From positions 104,296,021 to 104,360,020 of the forward strand of contig CM076991.1 of the NCBI GenBank assembly GCA_039090855.1: a stretch of DNA of 64,000 nt, read 5' to 3'. The position numbers were made by a program, and so were the translations under genes. Under the pieces are notes generated by a model. The model did not search any database, was not told the origin of the DNA, and saw nothing but the letters and a program-made list of their open reading frames with translations. Positions 63,893-64,000 of the stretch are shown here, in pieces (the first letter of the stretch is position 1; each line of letters begins with the position of its first letter). The DNA is from Macrothele yani (lineage: Eukaryota > Arthropoda > Arachnida > Araneae > Macrothelidae).

Positions 63893-64000
63893 ACATAACA
63901 CCGACGTACCGGTCTATGTAACCGGATAGTGACGTCACGAAAAGAGACCACTCATTTCTCCATGGAGATGGGTTCCCCTTTTGTGACGTCATGCGAAAAC

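Larger units (their letters stand above)
62890..64000 (+). repeat. ~150-bp tandem repeats with TGACGTCA motifs
   Basis: Units of about 150 bp (starts near 62917, 63009, 63157, 63307, then after SINEs near 63590 and 63929). They share GTGACGTCACGAAA, CTCCATGGAGATGAGTTCCC, TCTTTTAGTGACGTCACGC and TTCCAATTGGTTTCCAACG. Most units carry two TGACGTCA-like octamers. Two SINEs interrupt the array, and it continues past the window end. Confidence 0.85.

Overview
The window is repetitive, intron-poor DNA from an animal genome, most likely an arthropod or other invertebrate. This is inferred from the mix of Tc1/mariner, hAT, NOF-type Mutator-like (MULE) and LINE relics, a tRNA-derived SINE with poly(A) tails and target-site duplications, and many minisatellites. 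I found no host protein-coding gene, no rRNA and no convincing functional tRNA. Nearly everything recognisable is mobile or tandemly repeated.

The dominant object, and the best candidate for something new, is one element filling positions 1837-33823 (about 32 kb). It is flanked by a perfect 9-bp duplication (GTTTGGAGC at 1828-1836 and 33824-33832). It has terminal inverted repeats (TIRs) of about 4.4 and 4.0 kb, made mainly of tandem ~145-bp units. Near its centre is a broken gene (21761-25144) whose product resembles a foldback/NOF (Rehavkus-like) MULE transposase: DDE residues, then a Cys/His zinc-binding region, then a C-terminal domain with the Cys and His boxes of a USP-type (C19) deubiquitinase. 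The reading frame carries one frameshift, one TAA codon and a -1 step exactly at an A_AAA_AAG heptamer. Each TIR unit has four TTGTAC hexamers spaced 11, 10 and 21 bp apart, so they lie on one face of the helix.

Several other elements sit inside the giant one. There is a rearranged foldback block of ~150-bp units (6250-8455) and a hAT element with a perfect 8-bp duplication (9041-10530). There is a mariner relic (about 10990-11340) and a 7.5-kb head-to-head inverted dimer of another foldback element whose ends are 15-bp repeats (11722-19216). A diverged ~205-bp repeat array (26590-29700) has an inverted partner at 8456-9032. SINE copies in both TIR arms and both dimer arms show that the arms were duplicated or homogenised after the SINEs inserted.

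Left of the giant element (1-1827) are two SINE copies and a mariner-like relic. To the right (33833-64000) come a minisatellite, a Tc1 element (34920-36161) and a Tc1 nested inside another Tc1 (36189-38758). Next are four related blocks of ~150-bp repeats carrying CTCF-like motifs (39284-40990, 45634-46195, 48454-50365, 51912-53372), a small foldback (44376-45625), a mariner with an internal deletion (50601-51816), and reverse-transcriptase and Tc1 relics (43255-43770, 54960-55370, 55700-56410). The window ends with a satellite (57590-58870), a GC-rich Tc1 with a single nonsense codon (60547-61946), a tRNA-like sequence flanked by inverted repeats (62137-62470) and a ~150-bp repeat array rich in TGACGTCA (62890-64000). 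The 'system' here is a layered nest of selfish elements rather than a host operon or pathway.
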